DNA of 64,000 nucleotides, from assembly GCF_009208585.1 (NCBI RefSeq), contig NZ_WFLN01000009.1:62001-126000 (forward strand), read 5' to 3'. Shown here piece by piece: positions 26,215 to 36,239 of the stretch. This DNA comes from Fluviispira multicolorata. GTDB lineage: Bacteria; Bdellovibrionota_B; Oligoflexia; Silvanigrellales; Silvanigrellaceae. Position 1 is the first letter of the stretch. Every line of letters begins with the position of its first letter. Below the pieces are notes generated by a model. It ran no database searches and had not been told where the DNA came from. It saw only the letters and a program-made list of their open reading frames with translations. Both the position numbers and the translations under genes were made by a program.

Positions 26215-26365
26215 ATCATTTTTTAAAGAAATTAATAGCTAAATACTTAATATTTTTTTGGTATTCTTTAAAAATATTAATTATTTATAGTTATAATTAT
26301 TTTTTTTGTTTTAAATATTTGAATATTTTTTAATTAAATAATGTTAAAAATAAATAATTTAATCT

Positions 26366-26389
26366 ACATAAAAAAGTGCTTTTTTATGT
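26366..26389 (+). terminator. Hairpin in the 400-nt spacer after the antiporter gene
   Basis: acataaaaaa (26366-26375), loop GTGC, ttttttatgt (26380-26389), followed by AATTTTGTTTTT. It is a plausible terminator, though 150 nt from the stop. The rest of the spacer 26215-26613 is A/T-rich with only a 6-bp stem at 26570-26586 and no gene that I can see. Confidence 0.5.
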
Positions 26390-26613
26390 AATTTTGTTTT
26401 TAACATTTTTTCTATTAAATTAAAATAAAACTGAATTTAAATAGATATATGAGGAAATTTAGAAATTTTCTGAGATTATTATTTGTAAAATGAAACAATT
26501 TATAGTAGTAATAATTACATAAATGCTAGGGTTAAGACTATTAAAAATAATAAGATCTAAATATAAGAGAGTGAGGTAAACTCACTTATCCATGTCGATA
26601 TATAAAAAATATT

Positions 26614-28506
26614 TTATAATACTTTTGAGTAGAAATCTAATTCTTTAGTTAAAGATATAACAATGTTTTCAGCGTTTCTAAAACCATGTCCTTCTTCCTT
26701 AAAAATAAATGTCTCATTGTAAATATTATTTTTATTCAGAGCGTCCGCTATTTTGTATGTTTGACTTACATGCACAACAGGATCCTTGTCACCATGGAAA
26801 AAAATAACTGGGCTTTTAATTTTATGAGCAGAATTTATTGGTGATCTATTAAAGTAAATTTCTCGTGTATCTTGTACTGATCCACCTAAAAGCCCTTGAT
26901 CATAATAAGCTTCAAATTTATGAATATGCTCTGTCATAGCAATAAGATCAGCAATTCCATATGTACATGAACCACACTTATAAACGTTATGAAATGCAAG
27001 TGAAGATAAGACCGTAAACCCTCCAGAGCTGCTTCCAGAAATAATAAGTTTATCTTTATCCGCTTTTTTTAATTCACATAAGTAGAGAGCGCAATCTATG
27101 CAATCCTCTACATCAATTATGCCCCACTTTCCTTTTAATTGATCTCTATACTCTCTCCCATAGCCCGTACTGCCCCTGTAATTCACTTCTACATAGGCAT
27201 AGCCACGACTTGTGTAATATTGAATTTTTGGAGTGAGCATATAGTCGGCATTTGCAGTAGGACCTCCATGAACTTTAACAATAAGAGGAGGGAGTTCATT
27301 TTCTTTTGGACAATAGAGAGGATTTTTTGGGGGATAATAAAACGCATAAGCTTTTTTGAGATCACGGGTTTGGAATTTTATAAGTTCGGGTAAAGAAATA
27401 AATTCATTCTCAATTGATTTATCAATAGAGTTTCTTAAAATTTCTATAGAATTTAAGTTATTTTTATTTGATATTATTATCGCAGGGGCAAGAGTTGGAT
27501 TACCTCCAATAAAAGCAACTCTATTATTTTCAGCTACAATATTATAAATACATGTGAGAGAATTGTTATGTTCAGTAAAAACTTTATTATCGAGTCGAAG
27601 AGTGCCTGTTTTCCATATGCCATTTTCTGAATAACAGCAAATAATTTCATTCGCCGATAAAAACTCAAAACAACGGGTTCCAGTAATCCACATTGGTCTT
27701 CCAAAATCTACATTTCTCTCATATAAATTAATGAACTTTTTGTCAGAATATTGATATATATTCCAATAGCCTGTTTTATCTGAAGAAACAAAGAGTTGAC
27801 TATCGTGAGACCATGTTGGTTGGTAATAGGATTGTTTCTTCTCTTCAGATAGATTTTTATTATTAATTAAACTTCCGTCTTCTGAAATGTCTGCTAGCCA
27901 AAGCTCGGTTGCATCCCAGGGCATGTTAGGGTGATCCCATTGCAACCAAGATATTTTTTTTCCATTTGGGCTGATAGTTACATTACTATAGAAGTCTGCT
28001 CCCGTTAAAAGAACTTCAACCTTTTTATTTTCAATGAAAATTCTCACAATTTCTGTGGTTGGAAATTGATTTTTTCCCGTATCATCTTTACGAATGCAAT
28101 ATAAAAATTTGTGCTCAGGATCGGAACAAAAATCTGCATAGCGATACTCGCCTGGTTCAACAATAGCTTTTATTTTTTGGTTTGAGATATTTTTTTGATA
28201 AACTAAACCTGTTTTCATATCTGCAAAGTAGAGCATTTGTTTTTTGATATAAAAGGCTCCTCCGCCATAACCATGCACTGATGTTCCAACATTAAATTCA
28301 CTGGAGGTTTCGTCTGTATATTTCTGATTCTCGTCGCTTGAAACAATGACATTGCGTCCCTTGTCTTCGGGTCTGGATTCACACCAATAGAGAATACCTT
28401 GATCCATATGTATATCGTTAAAGGAAATAGATTTACTTGCTATCATTTCTGCAGTTATGGGAGATTTCCATTTGCCAAAATTTTCTGATTGCTTTGATGC
28501 TGACAT
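26614..28506 (-). CDS. S9-family peptidase (prolyl oligopeptidase/acylaminoacyl peptidase type)
   Basis: 630 residues. The N-terminal ~370 residues are beta-propeller-like with repeated WSHDSQLF/SPNGKKISWLQWD motifs. The C-terminal alpha/beta-hydrolase has HGGPTANADY (oxyanion region), the nucleophile elbow GSSSGG (Ser ~493), the Asp in GDKDPVVHV (~575) and the His in EEGHGFR (~607). No signal peptide, so cytoplasmic. It probably cleaves short peptides or acyl-peptides. The frame is open to 28569, but the ATG at 28506 has GAAGGAAA and is the better start. Divergent from the VTT gene. Confidence 0.9.
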   Translation of the reverse strand: MSASKQSENFGKWKSPITAEMIASKSISFNDIHMDQGILYWCESRPEDKGRNVIVSSDENQKYTDETSSEFNVGTSVHGYGGGAFYIKKQMLYFADMKTGLVYQKNISNQKIKAIVEPGEYRYADFCSDPEHKFLYCIRKDDTGKNQFPTTEIVRIFIENKKVEVLLTGADFYSNVTISPNGKKISWLQWDHPNMPWDATELWLADISEDGSLINNKNLSEEKKQSYYQPTWSHDSQLFVSSDKTGYWNIYQYSDKKFINLYERNVDFGRPMWITGTRCFEFLSANEIICCYSENGIWKTGTLRLDNKVFTEHNNSLTCIYNIVAENNRVAFIGGNPTLAPAIIISNKNNLNSIEILRNSIDKSIENEFISLPELIKFQTRDLKKAYAFYYPPKNPLYCPKENELPPLIVKVHGGPTANADYMLTPKIQYYTSRGYAYVEVNYRGSTGYGREYRDQLKGKWGIIDVEDCIDCALYLCELKKADKDKLIISGSSSGGFTVLSSLAFHNVYKCGSCTYGIADLIAMTEHIHKFEAYYDQGLLGGSVQDTREIYFNRSPINSAHKIKSPVIFFHGDKDPVVHVSQTYKIADALNKNNIYNETFIFKEEGHGFRNAENIVISLTKELDFYSKVL

Positions 28507-28630
28507 TATTTTTCCTTCGATTTTTGGTGTATGTCTAAATGGAAAAGGAAAGTTTATTTTCCTAACCAAGGCATCAAATTATACATACAAGATTTTAATT
28601 TTGCATCTAAAATCTTGTAAAGGAAATGCA

Positions 28631-29347
28631 ATGAGAAAAAATTTCTATTTTATAGCTATACTATTAATATTTTTTGCTCTCAGTCGAGTTTTAAATTCAG
28701 CCAGTAATCAAAATAATGAGGTTGATATCCTTGTAATGGAATCTTTCCAAAGCAGTGTAGCAACTTTAAAATCAATTGCTGACCAATATCCGATTTTGGT
28801 TTTTTTAGTTTATGGAATTTCATTTTATTTGTTAACAATTTTCTATATTCCATTTACAGCATCTGCATATGTTTTATTTGCTGGTGCATTATTCGGATTT
28901 TATAAAGGCACTTTGTATTTTTCATTCTTATTAACTTTTGCATATACTTCATCATTTTTGGTGACTCGATATATATTTCATAAGTTTTTTAAATCGAAAA
29001 CAAATACAAAAATCCAAAATATTGTAAAGGGATTTGAAAAAGATGGTTGGGTTTACCTTCTCTCAATCCGATTTTCTGCGATAATACCGGGGGTCGTTGT
29101 AAATACAGGAATGGGGATCACAAATATGCCCACTTGGCAATTTTTTTTAATCACACAAATTGGGACTTTACCCCATGTTATTGCCTATGTATATGCAAGC
29201 AGTAAAATTGAAGAAATTAAAAGTTTAAATAATATTGTTTCACCAAATTTTTTCTTGTTACTTATAGTCTTAGCTCTCATGCCAATTATTCTGAAAATGC
29301 TATCTGAGTTTTTAATTGCATCGAAACAAAAATTTAAAAAAGAATAA
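28631..29347 (+). CDS. TVP38/TMEM64 (VTT-domain) membrane protein
   Basis: 238 residues with an N-terminal membrane segment and the VTT domain: ILTIFYIPFTASAYVLFAGALFGFYKG (first reentrant loop), then RFSAIIPGVVVNTGMGITNMPTWQFFLITQIGTLPHVIAYVYAS, which closely follows the DedA/VTT 'R..P..P....n...G...m....F......G..P...' pattern. Family members are lipid or lipid-carrier transport proteins; specific role unknown. AAAGGAAA precedes the ATG at 28631; a longer frame starting at 28457 would overlap the divergent peptidase gene and was rejected. Confidence 0.85.
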   Translation: MRKNFYFIAILLIFFALSRVLNSASNQNNEVDILVMESFQSSVATLKSIADQYPILVFLVYGISFYLLTIFYIPFTASAYVLFAGALFGFYKGTLYFSFLLTFAYTSSFLVTRYIFHKFFKSKTNTKIQNIVKGFEKDGWVYLLSIRFSAIIPGVVVNTGMGITNMPTWQFFLITQIGTLPHVIAYVYASSKIEEIKSLNNIVSPNFFLLLIVLALMPIILKMLSEFLIASKQKFKKE

Positions 29348-29348
29348 C

Positions 29349-29377
29349 TTGACTAATAAAATGGTTGGTGTAAGAAT
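29349..29377 (+). promoter_or_regulatory. Candidate promoter for carAB-argF
   Basis: TTGACT (29349-29354), a 17-nt spacer and AAGAAT (29372-29377), about 90 nt before carA. The -10 is poor. I saw no arginine- or pyrimidine-type attenuator in the leader. Confidence 0.35.
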
Positions 29378-29465
29378 AATCCAATTTTTGGCTCGGTGGA
29401 ACTTGCAATTTCGTTGAGTTCTTTAGCTTTATTATTATTTAAAATCAGAAAAATTTGGAGAAAAT

Positions 29466-30596
29466 ATGCAAGCGATTCTTCTATTGGAAGATGGGACGGT
29501 TGTGCATGGGCAAAGTCTGGGAGCAACTTGTGAAGTGAGTGGCGAAATTGTTTTTAATACAGCTATGACGGGTTATGAAGAGGTTATTTCAGATCCTTCT
29601 TATTTAGGACAAATTGTCGTTTTTACTACAAGTCATATTGGTAATACTGGAATTAATTATCAAGATTTAGAGTCAAGTCATATGCATGCTGAAGCGATGA
29701 TCTGTAAGGAAATTTCTCAGATTCCTGATAACTATCGTGCAAAAGTATCGCTTGATGAATATTTAAAGAAGCAAAATAAATGTGCTTTATTTGGAATTGA
29801 CACTCGCTTTCTCACTCAAAAAATAAGGAACGAAGGTTGCTTAAAAGGTATTATTTCAAATATTGATTTTGATATAAAATCTTTGACAAAGAAATTAGAC
29901 AGTTCAAAAGCATTAAATCATAAAAATGCCGTAGAAATTTATAAAAATAATAATGTTAAATCTATTAAAAATACATCTAATAAAAACAAAAAATATAAGG
30001 TTGCTGTTTTCGATTTTGGAATAAAGCAAGGTATCTTGAATTCATTGGTTGCATTAAACTGCGATCCGATTTTATTTCCGTATGATTGTTCTGCTGAAGA
30101 TATTAAAGCCATCCAACCGGATGGCCTTTTTTTTAGCAATGGTCCGGGGGATCCTGCACAGCTTGCAAATGATTCAAAAATATTAAGTGTCATGCAAGAG
30201 CTTTTACCCTTGTTTCCAAGCTTCGGCATTTGTTTAGGACATCAATTGATAGGACTTGCATTTGGTGCGAAAACAAAAAAATTAAACTTTGGACATCATG
30301 CAATAAATCACCCTGTAAAAATTTTAGATAGAAGTGAATCGAAAGTTTTAATGACCTCACAAAATCATAATTATATTTTAGATATTTCGGAATTTGAAGA
30401 TATATTTAATGTCACACATGTACATTTAAACGATGGGACACTTGCAGGGATTCGCCATAAGAACCTCCCTGTTTTTTCTGTTCAATTTCATCCTGAGGCA
30501 AATCCAGGTCCTCGTGATGCTGAATATATATTTAAAGAGTTTATTAATGACATGAATAAGAATAGAAATAAAAATAAGGATGTTATAAATGCCTAA
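29466..30596 (+). CDS. carA: Carbamoyl-phosphate synthase small (glutaminase) subunit
   Basis: 376 residues. The N-terminal CarA domain (LLLEDGTVVHGQSLGA...NTAMTGYEEVISDPSY) is followed by a class I glutamine amidotransferase: FSNGPGDP, nucleophile in FGICLGHQLIGLA, His/Glu in SVQFHPEANPGP. It releases ammonia from glutamine for CarB. GGAG lies just ahead of the ATG, and its end overlaps carB by 8 nt. Confidence 0.97.
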   Translation: MQAILLLEDGTVVHGQSLGATCEVSGEIVFNTAMTGYEEVISDPSYLGQIVVFTTSHIGNTGINYQDLESSHMHAEAMICKEISQIPDNYRAKVSLDEYLKKQNKCALFGIDTRFLTQKIRNEGCLKGIISNIDFDIKSLTKKLDSSKALNHKNAVEIYKNNNVKSIKNTSNKNKKYKVAVFDFGIKQGILNSLVALNCDPILFPYDCSAEDIKAIQPDGLFFSNGPGDPAQLANDSKILSVMQELLPLFPSFGICLGHQLIGLAFGAKTKKLNFGHHAINHPVKILDRSESKVLMTSQNHNYILDISEFEDIFNVTHVHLNDGTLAGIRHKNLPVFSVQFHPEANPGPRDAEYIFKEFINDMNKNRNKNKDVINA

Positions 30597-33500
30597 GTTA
30601 ATTGATATTAAAAAAATCCTTATTATTGGTTCTGGTCCAATACAAATTGGTCAAGGCTGTGAGTTTGATTATTCAGGTACACAAGCATGTCTTGCATTAA
30701 GAGATGAAGGTTATGAAGTTGTTCTCATAAATTCAAATCCTGCAACAATTATGACGGATAAAGAAACAGCAGATAAAGTCTATATCGAGCCTTTAACACA
30801 TGAGTTTATTTGTAAGATAATTGAACTCGAAAGACCAGATGCAATTTTACCCACAATGGGTGGGCAGGTGGGATTAAATCTTTTTATGGAATTACATAAA
30901 AAAGGTGATTTAGAAAAATATAAAGTAAAAGCTATTGGTGTCAAAGCAGAAACTGTTGATAAAGCAGAAGACAGACGAGAATTTAAAAGCTTAGTCACTT
31001 CTCTGGGTTATGATGTTGTCAGAGGAGATCTTGTTTCAACTAAGGAACAAGCTAGAAAGCTTGCGCAAGAACTCTCTTATCCACTTATTATTCGCGCATC
31101 TTTTACTCTAGGAGGAACAGGAGGGGGGATAGCATTTGACGAGAATGAATTTGAAAAATTAGTTGATGCTGCATTTTCTGCAAGTGAGCATGCCGAAATA
31201 TCAATTGAAGAATCAATTATCGGTTGGAAAGAATATGAATTAGAAGTCATGCGTGATAGAGCCGGAAATTTTGTTGTTATTTGTGGAATTGAAAATGTGA
31301 ATCCAATGGGAGTGCATACAGGAGACTCTGTTACGGTTGCTCCTTGTATGACATTAACAGATAAAGAATACCAAAAGCTACGTGAATGTTCTAAAGTTAT
31401 ATTTAAAGAAATTGGCATGGAAACCGGTGGAGCAAATATTCAATTTGCAATTAATCCAGACAATGGTCGAACCGTAGTGATAGAAATGAATCCGAGGGTT
31501 TCAAGAAGTTCAGCGCTTGTTTCAAAAGCAACTGGTTATCCAATTGCACGTATTTCTGCAAAACTTGCCATTGGCTTAACCTTAGATGAGATTAAAAATG
31601 AAATAACCAACGTAACAAGCGCAGCATTTGAGCCGACTATTGATTATGTTGTAGTTAAAATTCCTCGCTGGGATTTTGATAAATATAATGACGTAGATGG
31701 AAAGCTTGGCATTCAAATGAAATCTGTTGGAGAAGGATTGGCATTTGGTAGAAGTTTTAAAGATGCATTTCAAAAAGCTTGGCGCTCTCTCGAAAAAAAT
31801 ATTGATGGCTGGCAGAACTCAAAAAATAAATTCTCAGTAAATGAATTAGAAAATCTTTTGCAAACGCCGACTCCTGCTCTTTTTTCATATATTAAAGATG
31901 CTTTTTATTTAGGTTTTTCAATAGACAAAATCTATGAATTAACAGGAATCGGTAAATGGTTTTTATATCAACTTCAAGAATTAATTCATGAAGAAAATAT
32001 TTTGACTCAGAGTAATAGTGAAATATCGAGATCGATATTATTTCAAGCTAAAAAAGATGGATTTAGTAATAAACAAATTGCAAATTTAACAAAAAATTCA
32101 ATTTTAAAAATAGAAAATTTATTAAAAGAGTTTTCTATTAAACCCACTTTTAAAATGGTTGACACTTGTGCAGGTGAATTTGAAGCGCAAACACCTTATT
32201 ATTTTAAAACATATGAAGAACAAAATGACAATCGAATTTCTAATAACAAAAAAATTGTCATTTTAGGCAGTGGGCCAAATCGAATTGGGCAGGGAGTTGA
32301 GTTTGATTACTCATGTGTGCATGCAGTAAAAGCCGTACAAGAATTAGGTTATGAAGCCATTTTAATAAACTCTAACCCTGAAACTGTAAGTACTGATTTT
32401 TATATCTCTGATAAACTTTATATGGAACCTTTAGTAGAAGAAGATATTCTTGATATATTAACAGAAGAAAATCCTTATGGTGTTTTTATTCAGTTTGGGG
32501 GACAAAGCCCATTAAAGCTTGCCAAGGCAATCGAACAAAAAGGCTTTCGAATTTTAGGAACATCTTATTCTGCAATTGAACTTGCAGAAGATAGAAATTT
32601 ATTTGGTAAAATTCTTACAAAACTTAGTATTAAAGCTCCTGCATTTGGGACAGCTATGTGTGCAGAAGATGCCATAGGAGTAGCAAATAGAATTAATTAT
32701 CCCGTTCTGGTGCGCCCTTCTTTTGTCTTAGGTGGTAAAGGAATGGCAGTTGTATTTAATGAGTCAGAATTATTAAGTTACTTTAAAAATGCCCTAAAAA
32801 TTGATTCAAGCAAACCTGTTTTGATAGATAAATATTTAGAAAATGCAATTGAGTTTGATGTGGATTTAATTTGTGATGGAGAGAATATTTTTATTCCTGC
32901 AATAATGGAGCACATTGAAGAAGCAGGAATTCACTCTGGTGACAGTTCGTGTGTTATTCCTTCTTATAGTTTAAGCCAAAATAATATTGATAAAATAAAT
33001 ATCATTTCTAAAATGTTAGCTTTAGAATTAAAAACGATTGGACTCATGAATATTCAGTTTGCTTTGTATCAAAATGAAATTTATGTGCTTGAGGTCAATC
33101 CTCGCAGTTCACGCTCTGTTCCATTTGTTTCAAAAGCAACTGAAATTCCAATGGCAAAAAATGCTGCATTTGTTTGCTTAGGTAAAAAAATAAATGAACT
33201 AAATACAAATATACCTCAGCATTGTTTAAATAAATTCAATATAAAAGTTCCGGTCTTTCCATTTCAAAAATTTCCTGATTTTACCCCTGTACTTGGACCA
33301 GAAATGCGCTCAATAGGTGAGGTTATGTCAAGTTCACATGATTTCAATGAAATGCTTTATAAAGGATATTTATCTGCAGGCTTAAAATTAAATAAAAGTG
33401 GTATTGTTTTGTATCTTGGAGATGAAAGTAAAATTGAAAATTATTTCAATATTTTTCATTCAATTTTAAAAGATAATTTTGATTTTATTTCCTATTCTAA

Positions 33501-33714
33501 ATTTAAATTTAAACTTGAAGAAATAAAATATAAAATAAAAAATCAAGAAATAATAATGATAATATCACCATTAAATTTTAGAATTAGTGATAATAATTGT
33601 GAAGTTTCAGAAATTTCAAAATATGCTATCCAATATAAAATTCCTGTGCTCTCGACATTAAGATCTGTAAAAGCCTTTTCGATTGCTACATTATACAATA
33701 CTATGAGGTCTTAA
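30589..33714 (+). CDS. carB: Carbamoyl-phosphate synthase large subunit
   Basis: 1041 residues with two homologous ATP-grasp halves: IGSGPIQIGQGCEFDYSG and LGSGPNRIGQGVEFDYS start each half, with EMNPRVSRSS and EVNPRSSRS as the metal-binding ends. The oligomerisation domain lies between (~400-550). The C-terminal MGS-like allosteric domain (~925-1041) is short and divergent (E. coli CarB is ~1070), so UMP/ornithine control may differ. Product carbamoyl phosphate feeds pyrimidines and, through the next gene, arginine. Confidence 0.97.
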   Translation: MPKLIDIKKILIIGSGPIQIGQGCEFDYSGTQACLALRDEGYEVVLINSNPATIMTDKETADKVYIEPLTHEFICKIIELERPDAILPTMGGQVGLNLFMELHKKGDLEKYKVKAIGVKAETVDKAEDRREFKSLVTSLGYDVVRGDLVSTKEQARKLAQELSYPLIIRASFTLGGTGGGIAFDENEFEKLVDAAFSASEHAEISIEESIIGWKEYELEVMRDRAGNFVVICGIENVNPMGVHTGDSVTVAPCMTLTDKEYQKLRECSKVIFKEIGMETGGANIQFAINPDNGRTVVIEMNPRVSRSSALVSKATGYPIARISAKLAIGLTLDEIKNEITNVTSAAFEPTIDYVVVKIPRWDFDKYNDVDGKLGIQMKSVGEGLAFGRSFKDAFQKAWRSLEKNIDGWQNSKNKFSVNELENLLQTPTPALFSYIKDAFYLGFSIDKIYELTGIGKWFLYQLQELIHEENILTQSNSEISRSILFQAKKDGFSNKQIANLTKNSILKIENLLKEFSIKPTFKMVDTCAGEFEAQTPYYFKTYEEQNDNRISNNKKIVILGSGPNRIGQGVEFDYSCVHAVKAVQELGYEAILINSNPETVSTDFYISDKLYMEPLVEEDILDILTEENPYGVFIQFGGQSPLKLAKAIEQKGFRILGTSYSAIELAEDRNLFGKILTKLSIKAPAFGTAMCAEDAIGVANRINYPVLVRPSFVLGGKGMAVVFNESELLSYFKNALKIDSSKPVLIDKYLENAIEFDVDLICDGENIFIPAIMEHIEEAGIHSGDSSCVIPSYSLSQNNIDKINIISKMLALELKTIGLMNIQFALYQNEIYVLEVNPRSSRSVPFVSKATEIPMAKNAAFVCLGKKINELNTNIPQHCLNKFNIKVPVFPFQKFPDFTPVLGPEMRSIGEVMSSSHDFNEMLYKGYLSAGLKLNKSGIVLYLGDESKIENYFNIFHSILKDNFDFISYSKFKFKLEEIKYKIKNQEIIMIISPLNFRISDNNCEVSEISKYAIQYKIPVLSTLRSVKAFSIATLYNTMRS

Positions 33715-33716
33715 CA

Positions 33717-34658
33717 ATGAATTTAACTGGACGTTCACTCTCGACCTTATTAGATTACTCAGTTGATGAAATTAATTTCATATTAGAGCTTTCTCATAAA
33801 GTTAAAAAAGAAAAGAAAGAAAAGATATTTCCAAAAAGGCTAGCAAATAAAAATATAGCTCTTATTTTTGAAAAATCGAGCACACGCACACGCAGCGCCT
33901 TCACCGTCGCAGCTTTTGATGAAGGTGCTCATCCAGAGTTTTTAAATAAAAGTGATATTCACTTTGGTAAAAAGGAAAGTACAAAAGATACAGCAAGAGT
34001 TCTTGGCCGAATGTATGATGGAATAATGTTCAGAGGATTTAAACAAGAAACATTAAATAATCTAATTCAGTTTTCACAAATACCTGTTTGGAATGCATTA
34101 ACAGATGATCATCATCCAACCCAAGCATTTGCAGATATGTTGACCTTGCAAGAAAAAATAGGCGAACTAAAAGGGAAAAAACTTGTTTATTTAGGAGATG
34201 CCGCAAATAATGTGGCTCATTCTCTTATGATAATGGCTTGTAAATTGGGAATGTCTTTTGTTGTCTGTTCACCAAAGTCGAGAAGACCTTATAGTGAAAT
34301 TATTTCGCAATGTGAAAAAATAATAAAAGAAACAGGAGCCGAATTAGAGTTTTCTGACAATCCAGTACGCGCAGTTAAAAGTGCAGATTGTTTATATACG
34401 GATGTTTGGATATCTATGGGAGAAGAAAATAATCCAGAATGTAAAGAACGCATAGAAATTTTAAAACCATATCAAATAAATAATAAACTTATGTGTGCAA
34501 CAGAAAATGAATCGACTTTATTTTTACATTGTCTTCCAGCTGTAAAAGGTATGGAAGTAACTGAAGAGGTTTTTGAGTCAAAAAACAGTGGCGTGTTTGA
34601 TCAAGCTGAAAATAGAATGCACACTATAAAAGCAATTATGATCGCAACTCTCACTTAG
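33717..34658 (+). CDS. argF: Ornithine carbamoyltransferase
   Basis: 313 residues. The carbamoyl-phosphate motif SSTRTRSAF, DDHHPTQAFADM, and the ornithine-side motif LHCLPAVKG identify OTCase rather than aspartate carbamoyltransferase. It makes citrulline from ornithine and carbamoyl phosphate. The start codon follows carB by 2 nt with GAGGT upstream, so CarAB and OTCase are made together, which links this operon to arginine synthesis. Confidence 0.96.
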   Translation: MNLTGRSLSTLLDYSVDEINFILELSHKVKKEKKEKIFPKRLANKNIALIFEKSSTRTRSAFTVAAFDEGAHPEFLNKSDIHFGKKESTKDTARVLGRMYDGIMFRGFKQETLNNLIQFSQIPVWNALTDDHHPTQAFADMLTLQEKIGELKGKKLVYLGDAANNVAHSLMIMACKLGMSFVVCSPKSRRPYSEIISQCEKIIKETGAELEFSDNPVRAVKSADCLYTDVWISMGEENNPECKERIEILKPYQINNKLMCATENESTLFLHCLPAVKGMEVTEEVFESKNSGVFDQAENRMHTIKAIMIATLT

Positions 34659-34668
34659 GAATAAGAAT

Positions 34669-35364
34669 ATGCTGCGCATACGTAAAAGTCACGACAGAGG
34701 AAGCGCAGAGCATGGCTGGTTGCATGCAAAACATACTTTTTCTTTTAGCAGCTACTATGATGAAGAGCATATGGGATTTAGGAAACTTAGAGTTATTAAT
34801 GAAGATAAAGTTGAAGCAGCCCAAGGCTTTCCAACTCATGGGCATAGAAACATGGAAATTGTAACCTATGTTTTAGAAGGTGCGCTTGAACATAAGGACA
34901 GCCTTGGAACGGGTTCAGTTATTCGTCCTGGTGAAGTGCAAATAATGAGTGCTGGCAGTGGAATACAGCATTCTGAATTTAATCATTCAAAAGAGAATTT
35001 ACTTCACTTATTACAAATTTGGATTGAACCATCCGTAAATGGTATAGAGCCAAGGTATGCACAAAAAGATTTTTCATCTAGCAAAGAAAAATTAAAGCTT
35101 GTTGTCTCTCCAACGGGAGAAGAAGATTCTCTTTCCATAAAACAAGATGTAAAATTGTACCGCGGAATTTTCGATAAAAATGAGAATTTAAAATTTTCTA
35201 TTTTACCAGCACGTCATGTTTGGCTGCAAATTGCATTTGGGAAATTAAATGTCAATGGGGAGCAACTTGAGCAAGGAGATGGGCTTGCTATTAGCCAAGA
35301 GTCAGAAATTACTCTTGTTACAAAAGATGAAAGTTGTTCTTTTTTATTATTTGATCTTTATTAA
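34669..35364 (+). CDS. Pirin-family cupin protein
   Basis: 231 residues. The N-terminal cupin has the pirin signature: HTFSFSSYYDEEHMGF, then GFPTHGHRNMEIVTYVLEGALEHKDSLGTG and GEVQIMSAGSGIQHSE, giving the His-His-His-Glu metal site. The C-terminal cupin half (from ~150) is degenerate. Bacterial pirins include quercetin-dioxygenase-like and redox-sensing proteins; the role is unknown. It follows argF by 10 nt and ends the operon. Confidence 0.9.
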   Translation: MLRIRKSHDRGSAEHGWLHAKHTFSFSSYYDEEHMGFRKLRVINEDKVEAAQGFPTHGHRNMEIVTYVLEGALEHKDSLGTGSVIRPGEVQIMSAGSGIQHSEFNHSKENLLHLLQIWIEPSVNGIEPRYAQKDFSSSKEKLKLVVSPTGEEDSLSIKQDVKLYRGIFDKNENLKFSILPARHVWLQIAFGKLNVNGEQLEQGDGLAISQESEITLVTKDESCSFLLFDLY

Positions 35365-35456
35365 TAGCATCTTCTTTTATAAGTATTTTAAACAATAGAT
35401 GTTTTTAACCTTTTGTGATTAAATCCTAATTTTATAAAATAAATCGATACAAGTGA

Positions 35457-35485
35457 TTGACAAAATATTTAAGAAAAGATAAAAA
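35457..35485 (+). promoter_or_regulatory. Candidate promoter for the diiron/ATP-grasp cassette
   Basis: TTGACA (35457-35462), a 17-nt spacer and TAAAAA (35480-35485), 55 nt before the start of the first cassette gene. It suggests a unit separate from carAB-argF-pirin. Confidence 0.5.
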
Positions 35486-35539
35486 AAATTAGTTTTTAAA
35501 ATGAATGAATTTAATAATAAATCGTTGAAGGAGTATTTT

Positions 35540-36220
35540 ATGCAATATTTTTCCTTTGAAGAAGCTAAGAAATTATTTCAAGATGAATTTAGTATTCTAT
35601 TTAAAAATAATAAATATACTTATGAATTTCATACAAAAGAAACATTTAATAATGAATACTATAGAAGACATATGGTAGAGTGTGTCAATAGAATTATTAT
35701 GAATAATGAACTGGATTGTTACGCTATTAAAAAGTGCTTAAATCAAGATAATATTCTTGCAAAAGATTTTACTTATTATCTTTATGATGAACTTTGTCAT
35801 GATGATTTATTTTTACATGATTTAAAAGAAATGGGTTTATCCAGAGAAACTGCTTTAAAAACAAAAACATTTTTTTCAACAGATTTATTAATGGGGTATC
35901 TTAACTTACAGGTGTCAAAATATGGTGCATTACCTGCAATCGTTTGGGATTGGGTTTTGGAATATTATGGACAAAGTTATAATGGTTTTATCACTGATAA
36001 AGCAATAAAAAACTTAGGGAAAGAAAAAACAAAAGGTGCTAAGAGTCACATAAATACAGATATAAATGAAGATCATCCGGCGATGATGTTTAAAATTGTT
36101 TCGCGTGCGATTAAAAGTGAAAAAGATGCACAAATTGCAAAAGATACAATTATTAATTGTATAAAACTTATTTCTATGTATTTTGATGAATTAGCGCTCT
36201 CTGTTGGAATTAATAGTTAG
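35540..36220 (+). CDS. Heme-oxygenase-like diiron oxidase/oxygenase (putative)
   Basis: 226 residues, all helical, no signal peptide. The pattern of candidate metal ligands fits the heme-oxygenase-like (TenA-like) diiron superfamily: Glu84 and His87 in YDELCHDDLF, Glu141 in WDWVLEYYG, and His170, Asp174 and Asp178-His179 in SHINTDINEDHPAMMF. In this superfamily (e.g. CADD, UndA, SznF, BesC) such enzymes oxidise amino acids or fatty acids in specialised metabolism. The ATG at 35540 is preceded by GAAGGAG at ideal spacing; an in-frame ATG at 35501 has no such site. It leads a four-gene run with two ATP-grasp ligases and an MFS exporter. The family call rests on motif spacing and is moderate. 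Confidence 0.6.
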   Translation: MQYFSFEEAKKLFQDEFSILFKNNKYTYEFHTKETFNNEYYRRHMVECVNRIIMNNELDCYAIKKCLNQDNILAKDFTYYLYDELCHDDLFLHDLKEMGLSRETALKTKTFFSTDLLMGYLNLQVSKYGALPAIVWDWVLEYYGQSYNGFITDKAIKNLGKEKTKGAKSHINTDINEDHPAMMFKIVSRAIKSEKDAQIAKDTIINCIKLISMYFDELALSVGINS

Positions 36221-36239
36221 TATTTAGAAAGATAATGTT

